Positions 1 through 8,074 of a stretch of DNA of 64,000 nt are shown here, in pieces (the stretch's first letter is position 1; each line of letters starts with the position of its first letter). The stretch is from contig NZ_CAJPVG010000003.1 in NCBI RefSeq assembly GCF_905397375.1, forward strand, positions 248,001-312,000. Reading direction: 5' to 3'. The notes beneath the pieces were generated by a model. It made no database searches, was not told where the DNA came from, and saw only the letters and a list, made by a program, of their open reading frames with translations. Position numbers and translations under genes: made by a program. The DNA is from Ralstonia mannitolilytica (GTDB taxonomy: Bacteria > Pseudomonadota > Gammaproteobacteria > Burkholderiales > Burkholderiaceae).

Positions 1-608
1 GAATTGCGCTCGTTGAGCACCGATTCCAGCCAGCGGATCGTGTTGATGTCGAGGTTGTTGGTCGGTTCGTCCAGCAGCAGGACATCGGGGTTCGAAAACA
101 GCGCCTGCGCCAGCAGCACGCGCAGCTTCCAGCCCGGGGCGACCGCGCTCATCGGGCCGTTGTGCTGGTCGGTCGGGATGCCGACGCCCAGCAGCAGTTC
201 GCCGGCGCGGGCTTCGGCCGTGTACCCGTCGTATTCGGCGTACTTCGCCTCCAGTTCGGCGGCCTTCATGTAGTCTTCGTCGGTCGCTTCCGGGTTGGCG
301 TAGATGGCGTCGCGCTCCTGCGCGGCGGCCCACATCTCGGTGTGGCCCATCATCACCACGTCCAGCACGCGCATGTCTTCGTAGGCGAACTGGTCCTGGC
401 GCAGCTTGCCCAGGCGGACGCCCGGTTCCAGCATCACGGTGCCCGAGCTCGGCTCCAGATCGCCACCCAGGATCTTCATGAAGGTCGACTTGCCGCAACC
501 GTTGGCGCCGATCAGGCCATAGCGATTGCCCTCGCCAAACTTGACCGAGATGTTCTCGAACAAGGGCTTGGGCCCGAACTGCATGGTGATGTTGGCGGTG
601 GAAAGCAC
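1..608 (-). CDS. ABC-F family ATPase, YbiT-type (5' part of gene only)
   Basis: This is the first 202 residues of an ABC-F protein; the gene runs off the window. ABC-F proteins are soluble twin-ATPase translation factors that act on the ribosome and have no membrane domain. Walker A (GANGCGKS) is at residues 34-41, the Q-loop glutamine at about 71, Walker B (LLLDEP) at 177-182, and a TNNLD motif follows. The ABC signature reads VAPG instead of LSGG, as I recall for Escherichia coli YbiT, whose N-terminus is closely similar. The start chosen is GTG, which places LSTANITMQFG at the N-terminus and has an AAGG sequence upstream. The family is certain; the YbiT assignment rests on remembered similarity. 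Confidence 0.88.
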   Translation of the reverse strand, partial: MLSTANITMQFGPKPLFENISVKFGEGNRYGLIGANGCGKSTFMKILGGDLEPSSGTVMLEPGVRLGKLRQDQFAYEDMRVLDVVMMGHTEMWAAAQERDAIYANPEATDEDYMKAAELEAKYAEYDGYTAEARAGELLLGVGIPTDQHNGPMSAVAPGWKLRVLLAQALFSNPDVLLLDEPTNNLDINTIRWLESVLNERN

Positions 609-717
609 GTGAAGACCTTGATTGGAAAGCGGTGAGCCGGCGCCGCGCACACATTGCGGACACCGTTTGGGAAACCGGAGATTTTACCACCCGCCGGTGA
701 TGCGGATGGCCGTGTGG

Positions 718-1644
718 TCAGGCCCTGAGCGTCGGATAGCCCGACAGGTGCAGCGTAAAGCCCGTGGCGTCCACGTCGAGCGTCGCCTGCGCGCCAATCG
801 GCAGCGTCGCCTTGGTCGGGCAATGTCCGAACGGCAAGCCCGTCAGCACCGGAATCGACAGATGCTCGGCCAGGTAAGCCCGCATGGCGTCGAAGTCGTA
901 GCCGGCATCATACGGCGTGGTGCGATAGCCGGAGAAATCGCCCAGCACCAGCGCCTGCTGGGTATCGAGCACGCCAGCCTGCTGCAGCTGCAGCAGCATG
1001 CGCTCGATGCGGTACGGGTGCTCGTTGATGTCCTCAACGAAGAGAATGCCGTCACGGATGTCGGGCAGATACGGCGTACCGACCAGGCTGGACAGCATCG
1101 CCAGGTTGCCGCCCCACAGCGTGCCGGCATAGCGCCCCGGATGCGCGCATTCCTTTGGCTGCGGCACATCCACGCGCAGCGTGTACGTCGGGCTGCGCAG
1201 GACGCCCCAGAAGTGCTCGAGCATGAACGGATCAACCGTTTCCAGCCCGAAATCGGAGCACACGTGCGGGCCGGCAAACGTCACGCCGCCCGTGGCCGCG
1301 AGGTACGCGAGCGAAAACACGGTGAAATCGCTGTGCCCAACGATGATCGCGTTGGTGGCCTGCGCGCGGCGGCCGATGTCGATGAAATCGATGCGGTCCA
1401 GCAGCCGCGTGAGGCCGTAGCCGCCGCGGATAGCCATGGCGATTTCCTGGCCGCTGCCGGCGCCGATCTGGTGCAGGTCGGCCAGACGCGCAAGTTCGCC
1501 GCCGGCAAAGCGCTGATGGCGGCGATGCAGGCATTCACGGTTGACGATCGTGCAGCCCTGGCCTTCAAGAAACGCCACGCCGCGCTCGGCGACGGCCGCA
1601 TCGTTCGGGTAGCCGGAAGGCGCAATCAGGCGAACGGTAGTCAT
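718..1644 (-). CDS. LD-carboxypeptidase (peptidase S66 family)
   Basis: This 308-residue protein is a cytoplasmic muramoyl-tetrapeptide LD-carboxypeptidase, which removes the terminal D-alanine from recycled murein tetrapeptide. The S66 features are all visible: a RGGYG loop at 73-77, the nucleophile Ser105 in GHSD, Glu204 in FVED and His274 in LPFGH, giving the expected Ser-Glu-His triad. Its ATG overlaps the stop codon of tadA by four bases (ATGA), so the two are probably translationally coupled. It is the last gene of a queE-queD-tadA-ldcA run. There is no signal peptide, consistent with a cytoplasmic recycling enzyme. Confidence 0.9.
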   Translation of the reverse strand: MTTVRLIAPSGYPNDAAVAERGVAFLEGQGCTIVNRECLHRRHQRFAGGELARLADLHQIGAGSGQEIAMAIRGGYGLTRLLDRIDFIDIGRRAQATNAIIVGHSDFTVFSLAYLAATGGVTFAGPHVCSDFGLETVDPFMLEHFWGVLRSPTYTLRVDVPQPKECAHPGRYAGTLWGGNLAMLSSLVGTPYLPDIRDGILFVEDINEHPYRIERMLLQLQQAGVLDTQQALVLGDFSGYRTTPYDAGYDFDAMRAYLAEHLSIPVLTGLPFGHCPTKATLPIGAQATLDVDATGFTLHLSGYPTLRA

Positions 1645-2189
1645 GTCGTGGGGTCGTTGGGCTCAATGGAGGCCAGTCGCGCAGCCTTTTGGCTCGCGCG
1701 GCGCTCGGCAAAGAAGGCGCGCAGCATGTCGCCGCATTCCTGCGCGAGCACGCTGCCGGTGATGGCGGTCTGGTGGTTCAGCCGCGTCTCGGCAAACAGG
1801 TCGAGGATGCTGCCCGCGGCGCCCGTCTTGGGGTCCGGCGCGCCGTAGACGACGCGCGCCACACGGGCATGCAGCATGGCGCCGGCGCACATCACGCACG
1901 GCTCCAGCGTCACGAAGACTTCGCAGTCGGGCAGGCGGTAGTTGCCCAGCTTCTCGGCGGCCTGGCGCAGGGCGCGCATCTCGGCATGCGCCGATGGGTC
2001 GTGCGTGCCGATCGGCGCGTTGTAGCCAACGCCGACGATCTCGTTGCCGCGCACGACCACTGCGCCCACCGGCACCTCGCCCTGCCCCCATGCGAACTTG
2101 GCCTGCACGAGCGCCTGCTGCATCCAGTAACCGTCGCGCTCGTGGGCGGACATGTCGGCGGGCGGGGTCAGGACGTGCGGTGTGGTCAT
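1641..2189 (-). CDS. tadA: tRNA-specific adenosine-34 deaminase
   Basis: TadA deaminates the wobble adenosine of tRNA-Arg(ACG) to inosine and is normally essential. The 182-residue protein carries the zinc deaminase signatures HAE (68-70, with the catalytic Glu70) and PCVMC (97-101). It is slightly longer than the roughly 167-residue E. coli protein because of extra N- and C-terminal residues. It lies 19 bases downstream of queD and overlaps the LD-carboxypeptidase gene by four bases, placing it in a tRNA-modification operon with the queuosine genes. Confidence 0.95.
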   Translation of the reverse strand: MTTPHVLTPPADMSAHERDGYWMQQALVQAKFAWGQGEVPVGAVVVRGNEIVGVGYNAPIGTHDPSAHAEMRALRQAAEKLGNYRLPDCEVFVTLEPCVMCAGAMLHARVARVVYGAPDPKTGAAGSILDLFAETRLNHQTAITGSVLAQECGDMLRAFFAERRASQKAARLASIEPNDPTT

Positions 2190-2208
2190 GCGATCCGGCG
2201 CTGTCGAA

Positions 2209-2685
2209 TCAATCCTGCTCGTGCGGGCGCGCGAGCTTCACGTCGGCCCAGCAGTTCGGGGTTTCGTACAGCACGAGCTTGGACAGGCGCAGATGGTGCC
2301 CGAACGTGTTACGGAACACCGGCTCGAGAATGTCGAAGGCCACCTGCGCGAGGTTCTCGACGGTGGGCACGTCATTCAGCACGACGGTCTTATGACCGCC
2401 TTCCATGTCGTTCAGGAATTCAACGAGCTTGGTGTCGCCGCGATAGACGAGGAAAGCGTGATCCCACAGGTCGACGAGATGCTTGTTGGCGAGCTGCTTG
2501 ACGTCGCCGAAGTCGAGGATCATGCCGTCGTCGGCGGCTTTGTCGTTGTGCAGAACTTCGCCGGTCAGCGTGAGTTCGAGCTGATAGCGATGGCCGTGCA
2601 GGTTGCGGCACTGGCCGGCATGGCCCGGGATGCGGTGGCCGGCGTCGAATTCGAGCCGGCGCGTAATGGAAACGGTCTTGGTCAT
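2209..2685 (-). CDS. queD: 6-carboxy-5,6,7,8-tetrahydropterin synthase
   Basis: QueD converts dihydroneopterin triphosphate to 6-carboxytetrahydropterin in the first committed step of queuosine/7-deazaguanine synthesis. The 158-residue protein has the PTPS-fold zinc ligands His17, His30 and His32, the catalytic Cys26 within the N-terminal GHAGQCRNLHGH segment, and the Asp75-His76 pair. It follows queE with a gap of 78 bases and precedes tadA. No queC or queF is present in the window. Confidence 0.94.
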   Translation of the reverse strand: MTKTVSITRRLEFDAGHRIPGHAGQCRNLHGHRYQLELTLTGEVLHNDKAADDGMILDFGDVKQLANKHLVDLWDHAFLVYRGDTKLVEFLNDMEGGHKTVVLNDVPTVENLAQVAFDILEPVFRNTFGHHLRLSKLVLYETPNCWADVKLARPHEQD

Positions 2686-2763
2686 GGAGCAAGGTGGCGG
2701 CAGCGGGCGCCGCGAAACGGCTGGAACCGGCAGAAAACCGGGGACAAAGTGCTGCGGCCCGCC

Positions 2764-3402
2764 TTAGCGGATGCCCAGCATCTTATGGGTTTGCAGCGAC
2801 AGGCGCCAGCGCGGCCGGCGCTGGCACAGCTCAACGGCAGCCGCCGTATTTTGCCGGGCGAGCGGGCCGTCCATGGCCTGCAGGAAGAAATGCTGGAAAT
2901 CCAGCCGTTCGTATGCGTCGAGGTCTTGCCCGTCTTGCGGGATCACCACCTTCAGCTCGTCGCCGCGCGTGACGACAAGTTCAGAGCCCATCTTGGGGCT
3001 CACGCACACCCAATCGATGCCCTCCGGCACGGCGATGGTGCCGTTGGTCTCGATGGCGATTTCGAAGCCGCGTGCGTGCAGCGCGTCGATCAGCGGCTTG
3101 TCGAGTTGCAGCAGCGGCTCGCCGCCGGTGCAGATGACGAGCGGCTTGCCGCCCGTGGCGCTGGCCGGCCATTCGGCGGCAACGGTATCGGCGAGTGCGT
3201 CGGCGGTGGCGTATTTGCCGCCTTGCGTGCCGTCCGTGCCGACGAAGTCGGTGTCACAGAACTGGCAGACGGCGGTGGCGCGATCGGCTTCGCGCCCACT
3301 CCAGAGATTGCAGCCGGCAAAGCGGCAGAAGACAGCTGCGCGGCCGGTGTTGGCACCCTCGCCTTGCAGCGTGTAGAAGATTTCCTTGACGGCGTAAGTC
3401 AT
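2764..3402 (-). CDS. queE: 7-carboxy-7-deazaguanine synthase, CX14CX2C type
   Basis: QueE is a radical SAM enzyme that contracts the ring of 6-carboxytetrahydropterin to 7-carboxy-7-deazaguanine. Taking the internal ATG at 3402 gives a 212-residue protein starting MTYAVKEIFYTLQGEG, which matches family N-termini; an upstream in-frame start would add 19 unrelated residues. The cluster cysteines are Cys31, Cys46 and Cys49, spaced CX14CX2C instead of the usual CX3CX2C. This spacing is known from Burkholderia multivorans QueE. The short C-terminal region fits the compact QueE fold. Confidence 0.93.
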   Translation of the reverse strand: MTYAVKEIFYTLQGEGANTGRAAVFCRFAGCNLWSGREADRATAVCQFCDTDFVGTDGTQGGKYATADALADTVAAEWPASATGGKPLVICTGGEPLLQLDKPLIDALHARGFEIAIETNGTIAVPEGIDWVCVSPKMGSELVVTRGDELKVVIPQDGQDLDAYERLDFQHFFLQAMDGPLARQNTAAAVELCQRRPRWRLSLQTHKMLGIR

Positions 3403-3486
3403 GTCTGAACGGTGGCATTCACAGGAGAACGACGCAGAAGCGACGTAATTCCCGCGCAAACCGTACCAGTGCCCACTAGTGATTAA

Positions 3487-3510
3487 CCCGATATTGTTTC
3501 ACAAATCGGG
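3487..3510 (-). terminator. weak hairpin downstream of the MFS/small-peptide pair
   Basis: An inverted repeat CCCGAT/ATCGGG encloses an 11-base loop just past the stop codon of the 42-residue peptide gene. On the minus strand it is followed only by TTAATC, so the U-tract is poor. It could end the MFS transcript, but termination may be inefficient. Confidence 0.35.
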
Positions 3511-3523
3511 CTCGTGCGTCGCC

Positions 3524-3652
3524 CTACCCGCAGAAGGACGCCAACGTCACAAAAGAAAATGCACCTTCCGGCGTCAGCCACGCCGCAAAGACCAGGGCAG
3601 CGCCGGCCGCCGCCAGCGTCCACACCGCCCATCGATTGAGTCGATCCTTCAT
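3524..3652 (-). CDS. 42-residue single-span membrane protein coupled to MFS gene
   Basis: This short reading frame begins MKDRLNRWAVWTL and has one hydrophobic segment at about residues 8-26, followed by a short polar tail ending SFCG. Its ATG overlaps the MFS stop codon (ATGA), a classic arrangement for coupled translation. A basic N-terminus before the hydrophobic stretch suggests an N-in membrane protein. I do not recognise a family. It may be an accessory subunit of the transporter or a chance frame, but the overlap and composition favour a real gene. Confidence 0.55.
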   Translation of the reverse strand: MKDRLNRWAVWTLAAAGAALVFAAWLTPEGAFSFVTLASFCG

Positions 3653-4866
3653 GCCGGTAGCGCCATCGGCGTGCGCGCAAGTTGGCGATCGTCGATCGGC
3701 CAGTGCAGCAGCGCGGCCACCACGCCGAGCACCATCGCGCCAAACCAGATTGCATCGTAGGAATGCAGGCGGTCGTACACCACGCCGCCCAGCCACACGC
3801 CCAGGAAGGCGCCGACCTGGTGACCGAGGAACACGAACCCGAACAGCGTGCCGATATAGCGCACGCCAAACACCTGCGACAGCAGCCCATTCGTGAGCGG
3901 CACCGTGCCGAGCCACAGCAGGCCCATCACGATGGCAAACGCATACAGCGTTGCCGGCGACAGCGGCAGCAGGATGAACAGCGCAATCGCCCCCGTGCGG
4001 ATCAGGTACAGCAAGGACAGCAGATACTTGCGCCGGAATAATCCCCCCAGCACGCCGCAGCAATACGTGCCGACGATGTTGGCGGCAGCGATGAGCGCCA
4101 GCGCCACCATGCCGTGCCGGCCTGTCAGGCCCTTGTCGAGCAGATATGCCGGCATGTGCGCGCCGATGAAGGCGAGCTGGAAGCCGCACGTCAGGAACCC
4201 GAGGTTCAGCAGCCAGAAGCCCGGATGTGCAAACGCTTCACGGATCGCCGCGCCCATGCTCTGGTGCGCGCCCGGCACTGCGGTGGTGGACGCTCTCTCG
4301 CGCAGCGGCGCCGCCAGCGGCAACGACAGCGCCATCACCGCCGCCAGGATCACCAGGGCCATCACCCACCCGGCGGTGCCCAGCAGCCCCTGCGCCGTCG
4401 GCACCATCACGAACTGGCCGACGCCGCCCACCGCGCCCGCCACGCCCAGCGCCCAGCTGCGCCGCTCGGGCGGCGTCAACCGGCTGATCGCGCCATACAC
4501 CACGCCGAACGACGTGCCTGAGAGCCCCAGCCCGATCAGCCCCCCGGCCGAGAGCGTGAAGCCCAGCGGCGTGCCCGCATGTGCCATCAGCAGCAAACCG
4601 AGCGCATAGACGACGATGCCGGCCACCACCACCTTGGCGGCCCCGTAGCGGTCGGCCAGCATGCCCGAAAAAGGCTGTGCCGCGCCCCAGATGAGGTTTT
4701 GCAACGCGATCGCCAGGCCGAAGGTTTCGCGTGTCCAGCCATGGCCCATCGTGACGGGCACGAGGAAGAGCCCTTGCACGTGCCGAATGCCCAGCGCCAC
4801 GCCGATCACCGCGCCGCCGGCCAATACCGGCAACCAGGGCGATTGCGTGAGAGATTTCGAGGTCAT
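3649..4866 (-). CDS. MFS transporter (monocarboxylate/oxalate-formate-like)
   Basis: This 405-residue inner-membrane protein has about twelve hydrophobic segments. Landmarks are GMLADRYGAAKV between the second and third helices and LTPPERRSWALG in the central part. The layout resembles MFS members of the NarK/oxalate-formate/monocarboxylate type, but the substrate cannot be read from sequence. The start ATG at 4866 is preceded by GGAG at good spacing. It is divergent from a LysR gene across a 148-base region containing strong palindromes, so the LysR protein probably controls it. Confidence 0.85.
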   Translation of the reverse strand: MTSKSLTQSPWLPVLAGGAVIGVALGIRHVQGLFLVPVTMGHGWTRETFGLAIALQNLIWGAAQPFSGMLADRYGAAKVVVAGIVVYALGLLLMAHAGTPLGFTLSAGGLIGLGLSGTSFGVVYGAISRLTPPERRSWALGVAGAVGGVGQFVMVPTAQGLLGTAGWVMALVILAAVMALSLPLAAPLRERASTTAVPGAHQSMGAAIREAFAHPGFWLLNLGFLTCGFQLAFIGAHMPAYLLDKGLTGRHGMVALALIAAANIVGTYCCGVLGGLFRRKYLLSLLYLIRTGAIALFILLPLSPATLYAFAIVMGLLWLGTVPLTNGLLSQVFGVRYIGTLFGFVFLGHQVGAFLGVWLGGVVYDRLHSYDAIWFGAMVLGVVAALLHWPIDDRQLARTPMALPA

Positions 4867-4889
4867 GAGCGTTTTTCTCCGATGTGACT

Positions 4890-4938
4890 GACATTCCGGC
4901 TTCGCAAGCGTGGGGAGCGTGCATGAGACTGGAATGTC
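4890..4938. promoter_or_regulatory. long-range inverted repeat GACATTCC/GGAATGTC
   Basis: Eight-base arms at 4890-4897 and 4931-4938 are perfect inverted repeats separated by 33 bases, in the leader of the MFS gene. They could be half-sites for a looping regulator or form an mRNA stem near the MFS ribosome-binding site. Confidence 0.4.
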
Positions 4939-4972
4939 GTCCGATGGCTTATTAAACTTCGCCCTATCCAGC

Positions 4973-4993
4973 TTCTCAATTGATCTTTGAGAA
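4973..4993. promoter_or_regulatory. putative LysR-type operator TTCTCAA-N7-TTGAGAA
   Basis: A perfect 7-base inverted repeat spaced by seven bases lies 21 bases before the LysR start codon, in the shared MFS/LysR promoter region. It contains the T-N11-A signature of LysR boxes. The position over the LysR promoter fits autoregulation and control of the divergent transporter. Confidence 0.6.
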
Positions 4994-5014
4994 CGCCTTG
5001 CATGAGGAAAGCGC

Positions 5015-5959
5015 ATGTCGACTCCCCTGGTTCGATTGGCCTCCCTGGACTTGCTGCGCGGCTTCGTGGCGGTAGGCCGGCGCATGAGCATCACGCTCGC
5101 GGCCGATGATCTGTGCCTGACGCAATCGGCGGTGAGCCGGCAGGTGTCTGCATTGGAAGAGGCGCTGGGTGTGAAGCTGCTGGTACGCGGGCACCGCTCG
5201 ATTGCGTTCACGCCCGAGGGCGAACGCCTGTTCCGCAGCGCCGACAGCGCCGTGCAGCAGTTGCAGGACGCCATCGGCGCCATTCGCGTGGCGGCCGAAC
5301 GGCGGCCGGTCACGATCACCGCCAGCATCGGCGTCACCGGCCTGTGGCTGCTGCCGCGCCTCGCTCGCTTCCAGCAGCAATACCCCGACATCGACGTGCG
5401 CGTGGCCACCAACAACCGCCTCGTCGACCTGAAGAACGAAGGCATTGAACTTGCCATCCGGTATTGCCCACCGAGCGATGCGCCGCCCGGTGCAATCCGG
5501 CTGTTTGGGGAGACCGTGGCGCCGGTCGCGCATCCGTCGCTGGGACTGCGCTCGCTGGATTCCGCCGATGCGCTGGCCGGCCAGACCCTGCTCGACTTCG
5601 ACGACCGCGACCTGCGCCGCCCCTGGCTCCAATGGACCGACTGGCTGGCCGCCGCCGGCTGGAGCCACGCCAAACCCCGCACCGTGCTGCGCTTCAACCA
5701 GCACGACCAGATCATCCATGCGGCGATGGCCGGCCAGGGCATCGCACTCGGCCGCCTGGAGCTGATCGCGCCGCTGCTGGCCGCCGGCCGGCTGGTGACC
5801 ATTCCGACCACCGCGCCGGGGGTACGCAACGCGCATGCATATTGGCTGGTCCAGGCCGAGCCGAACCCCCGCAAAGACGTGCGCAATGTGGCCGAGTGGA
5901 TCCGCGCGGAAGCCGCCGAGCAGCATTCGCATGCGCCAGGCGCATCCGAACTTGCGTGA
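5015..5959 (+). CDS. LysR-family transcriptional regulator (GcvA-like)
   Basis: This 314-residue protein has an N-terminal winged helix-turn-helix at about residues 8-70 (LSLDLL-type start, TQSAVSRQVSALE recognition helix) and a C-terminal substrate-binding domain at about 95-300. Its opening and the FDDRD/WLQWTDWLAAAG segment resemble GcvA-like regulators. GAGGAAAG precedes the ATG at good spacing. It is divergent from the MFS transporter gene and probably responds to that transporter's substrate. The effector is unknown. Confidence 0.88.
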   Translation: MSTPLVRLASLDLLRGFVAVGRRMSITLAADDLCLTQSAVSRQVSALEEALGVKLLVRGHRSIAFTPEGERLFRSADSAVQQLQDAIGAIRVAAERRPVTITASIGVTGLWLLPRLARFQQQYPDIDVRVATNNRLVDLKNEGIELAIRYCPPSDAPPGAIRLFGETVAPVAHPSLGLRSLDSADALAGQTLLDFDDRDLRRPWLQWTDWLAAAGWSHAKPRTVLRFNQHDQIIHAAMAGQGIALGRLELIAPLLAAGRLVTIPTTAPGVRNAHAYWLVQAEPNPRKDVRNVAEWIRAEAAEQHSHAPGASELA

Positions 5960-6024
5960 AACGCGTTTGAGCCCGGGCGGCGCGGCCCGTCTAATGCACC
6001 CAACGACATCACGTTGGAGATGGC

Positions 6025-6711
6025 ATGGACACCCGTTCACGCTCGCCAGACGCGGCGTACCGCACGCCTTACAACCCAACCTGGGAGCCGCTCGTCCCCA
6101 CGCCGGCCGTCGAGTTCTGGTTCGATTTCGGCAGCAACTACAGCTACCTCAGCGCGATGCGCATCGAAGCCGCGGCTGCGCGCCTCGGCGTCCGCGTCGT
6201 GTGGAGGCCTTTTCTGCTGGGGCCGATCTTCCGGTCGTTCGGCTGGAACAGCTCGCCCTTAGTGCTGCAGGAGGCCAAGGGCCACTACATGTGGCAGGAC
6301 ATCGCACGCGAATGCGCGAAGTACGGCGTGCCGTGGGTGCGGCCCAGCACGTTTCCGCGTAACGCCGTGCTGCCGGCGCGCGTGGCGCTGCTCGGCGCGC
6401 ACGAGCCATGGATCGGCGCGTTCTGCCAGCACATGATGCTGCGCAACTTCGCGCAGGACCAAGACATCCACACCGCCGAGGTCGTCGGCGAAGCGCTCGC
6501 CGCCCTCGGCTTGCCCGCTGAAGAGATCCTCATCCTGGCGCAGTCCGGGGCCGTCAAGCAGGCGCTGCGCGAACAAACGGGCGCGGCACAGGTTCGCGGC
6601 ATTTTTGGCGCGCCGACCTTCTTTGTCGGCAATGCGATGTTCTGGGGCAATGACCGCCTGGACGATGCGCTGGCATGTGCGGCGGCACATCGCGCGCATG
6701 TGGCCGCTTGA
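6025..6711 (+). CDS. 2-hydroxychromene-2-carboxylate isomerase / kappa-class GST-like (DsbA fold)
   Basis: The 228-residue protein has a thioredoxin-like DsbA fold with a helical insertion. An FDFGSNYSYLS motif at 33-43 replaces the CxxC active site, as in kappa-class glutathione transferases and HCCA isomerases, where Ser and Asn bind glutathione. A cis-proline loop reads GAPTFFVG near residue 187. Such enzymes isomerise aromatic ring-cleavage intermediates, or more generally use glutathione. The first 25 residues before the fold look dispensable. GGAG precedes the ATG closely. No naphthalene-pathway gene lies nearby, so the substrate is open. Confidence 0.85.
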   Translation: MDTRSRSPDAAYRTPYNPTWEPLVPTPAVEFWFDFGSNYSYLSAMRIEAAAARLGVRVVWRPFLLGPIFRSFGWNSSPLVLQEAKGHYMWQDIARECAKYGVPWVRPSTFPRNAVLPARVALLGAHEPWIGAFCQHMMLRNFAQDQDIHTAEVVGEALAALGLPAEEILILAQSGAVKQALREQTGAAQVRGIFGAPTFFVGNAMFWGNDRLDDALACAAAHRAHVAA

Positions 6712-6871
6712 TATCGCTGATCCGCGATGTGGTGCGTCGATCCCCGTTGATCGATATTCCGGGCGTGGCGCACCGCGTCGGCCGTCAGGCGCCGTATCGG
6801 CGGGCATCGGAGGCGCCGTCTGCGGTGTACGCTCGCGGGCACCGCGCTTTGACACTAACTGGCGGACACCC

Positions 6872-8074
6872 ATGCCCCCTACTCCACGACCCGACATCCT
6901 CAGGCAGATTCCGGCCGGCATCTGGGTGCTCGGCTGCGTCAGCCTGCTGATGGACATTGCCTCCGAGATGATCCACAGCCTGCTGCCGCTGTTCATGGTG
7001 TCGGCGCTGGGCGCAAGCGCCCTGTCGGTCGGGCTGATCGAGGGCCTGGGCGAGTCGACTGCGCTCATCGTCAAGATCTTCTCTGGCACGCTGAGCGACT
7101 ACCTCGGCAAGCGCAAGGGCCTGGCGGTCTTCGGCTATGCGCTGGGCGCGCTGTCCAAACCGTTGTTCGCCATTGCGCCCACCGCGGGCATCGTGCTGAC
7201 GGCGCGCCTGCTGGACCGCGTCGGCAAGGGCATCCGCGGGGCGCCGCGCGATGCGCTGGTCGCCGACATTGCCCCGCCTGCACTGCGCGGCGCGGCCTTT
7301 GGGCTGCGGCAGTCGCTCGATACCGTGGGCGCGTTTCTGGGGCCGCTGCTGGCGGTCGGCCTGATGCTGCTGTGGGCGGATGATTTTCGCGCCGTGTTCT
7401 GGGTGGCCGTGGTGCCGGGACTGCTCTCTGTTGCGCTGCTGATGTTCGGCCTGCGGGAGCCCAAAACCCACAACGGCGCCCGCCGCGCCAACCCGATCCG
7501 CCGCGACAACCTGCAGCGGCTGAACAGCGCGTACTGGTGGGTGGTGATGATCGGCGCGGTCTTCACGCTCGCGCGGTTTTCCGAAGCGTTCCTGGTGCTG
7601 CGGGCACAGCAAGGCGGCATTCCGCTGGCGCTGGTGCCGCTGGTCATGGTGGCGATGAACGTCGTCTATGCGCTGGCGGCGTATCCATTCGGCAAGCTCT
7701 CTGACCGCATGAGCCACACGAAGCTGCTCGCGCTTGGGCTGGTGGTTCTGATTGCCGCCGATGTGGTGCTCGGCCTGTCCGCTCACTGGAGCGTGGTCAT
7801 CGCAGGCGTGGCGCTGTGGGGCGTGCACATGGGCATCACGCAGGGCTTGCTGGCAACCATGGTCGCCGACACCGCACCGGCCGACTTGCGCGGCACCGCT
7901 TACGGCATGTTCAACCTCGTAAGCGGGCTGGCGATGTTGGCTGCGAGCGTTCTGGCGGGCTTGTTGTGGGACAAGCTCGGCGCAGCCGCGACATTCCATG
8001 CGGGGGCGGTGTTCTGCGTGCTGGCGTTGGGCCTGTTGGCCATGCGAGGTAAGTCTTCCGGCCCAATCACGTGA
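6872..8074 (+). CDS. MFS transporter
   Basis: This 400-residue major facilitator has about twelve membrane segments. The loop after the second helix reads GTLSDYLGKRKGLAVFGYALG, and RVGKGIRGAPRDALVAD forms the highly conserved cytoplasmic stretch after helix four. This variant is typical of a bacterial MFS group often called UMF1- or YcaD-like drug/metabolite exporters. The ATG at 6872 was chosen because the preceding in-frame sequence has no membrane character. The 3' end overlaps the convergent LysR gene by eight bases. Confidence 0.86.
   Translation: MPPTPRPDILRQIPAGIWVLGCVSLLMDIASEMIHSLLPLFMVSALGASALSVGLIEGLGESTALIVKIFSGTLSDYLGKRKGLAVFGYALGALSKPLFAIAPTAGIVLTARLLDRVGKGIRGAPRDALVADIAPPALRGAAFGLRQSLDTVGAFLGPLLAVGLMLLWADDFRAVFWVAVVPGLLSVALLMFGLREPKTHNGARRANPIRRDNLQRLNSAYWWVVMIGAVFTLARFSEAFLVLRAQQGGIPLALVPLVMVAMNVVYALAAYPFGKLSDRMSHTKLLALGLVVLIAADVVLGLSAHWSVVIAGVALWGVHMGITQGLLATMVADTAPADLRGTAYGMFNLVSGLAMLAASVLAGLLWDKLGAAATFHAGAVFCVLALGLLAMRGKSSGPIT

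Noticed and set aside
3403..3523. Possible preQ1 riboswitch ahead of queE
   Set aside because: The region upstream of queE shows no preQ1-type pseudoknot pattern (short stem with an A-rich tail over the ribosome site).
4867..6079. Minus-strand frames covering the LysR gene (including an apparent N-terminal extension of the MFS transporter)
   Set aside because: The MFS start at 4866 has a ribosome site and a family-like N-terminus. The upstream minus-strand frame is complementary to the LysR gene and encodes no domain.
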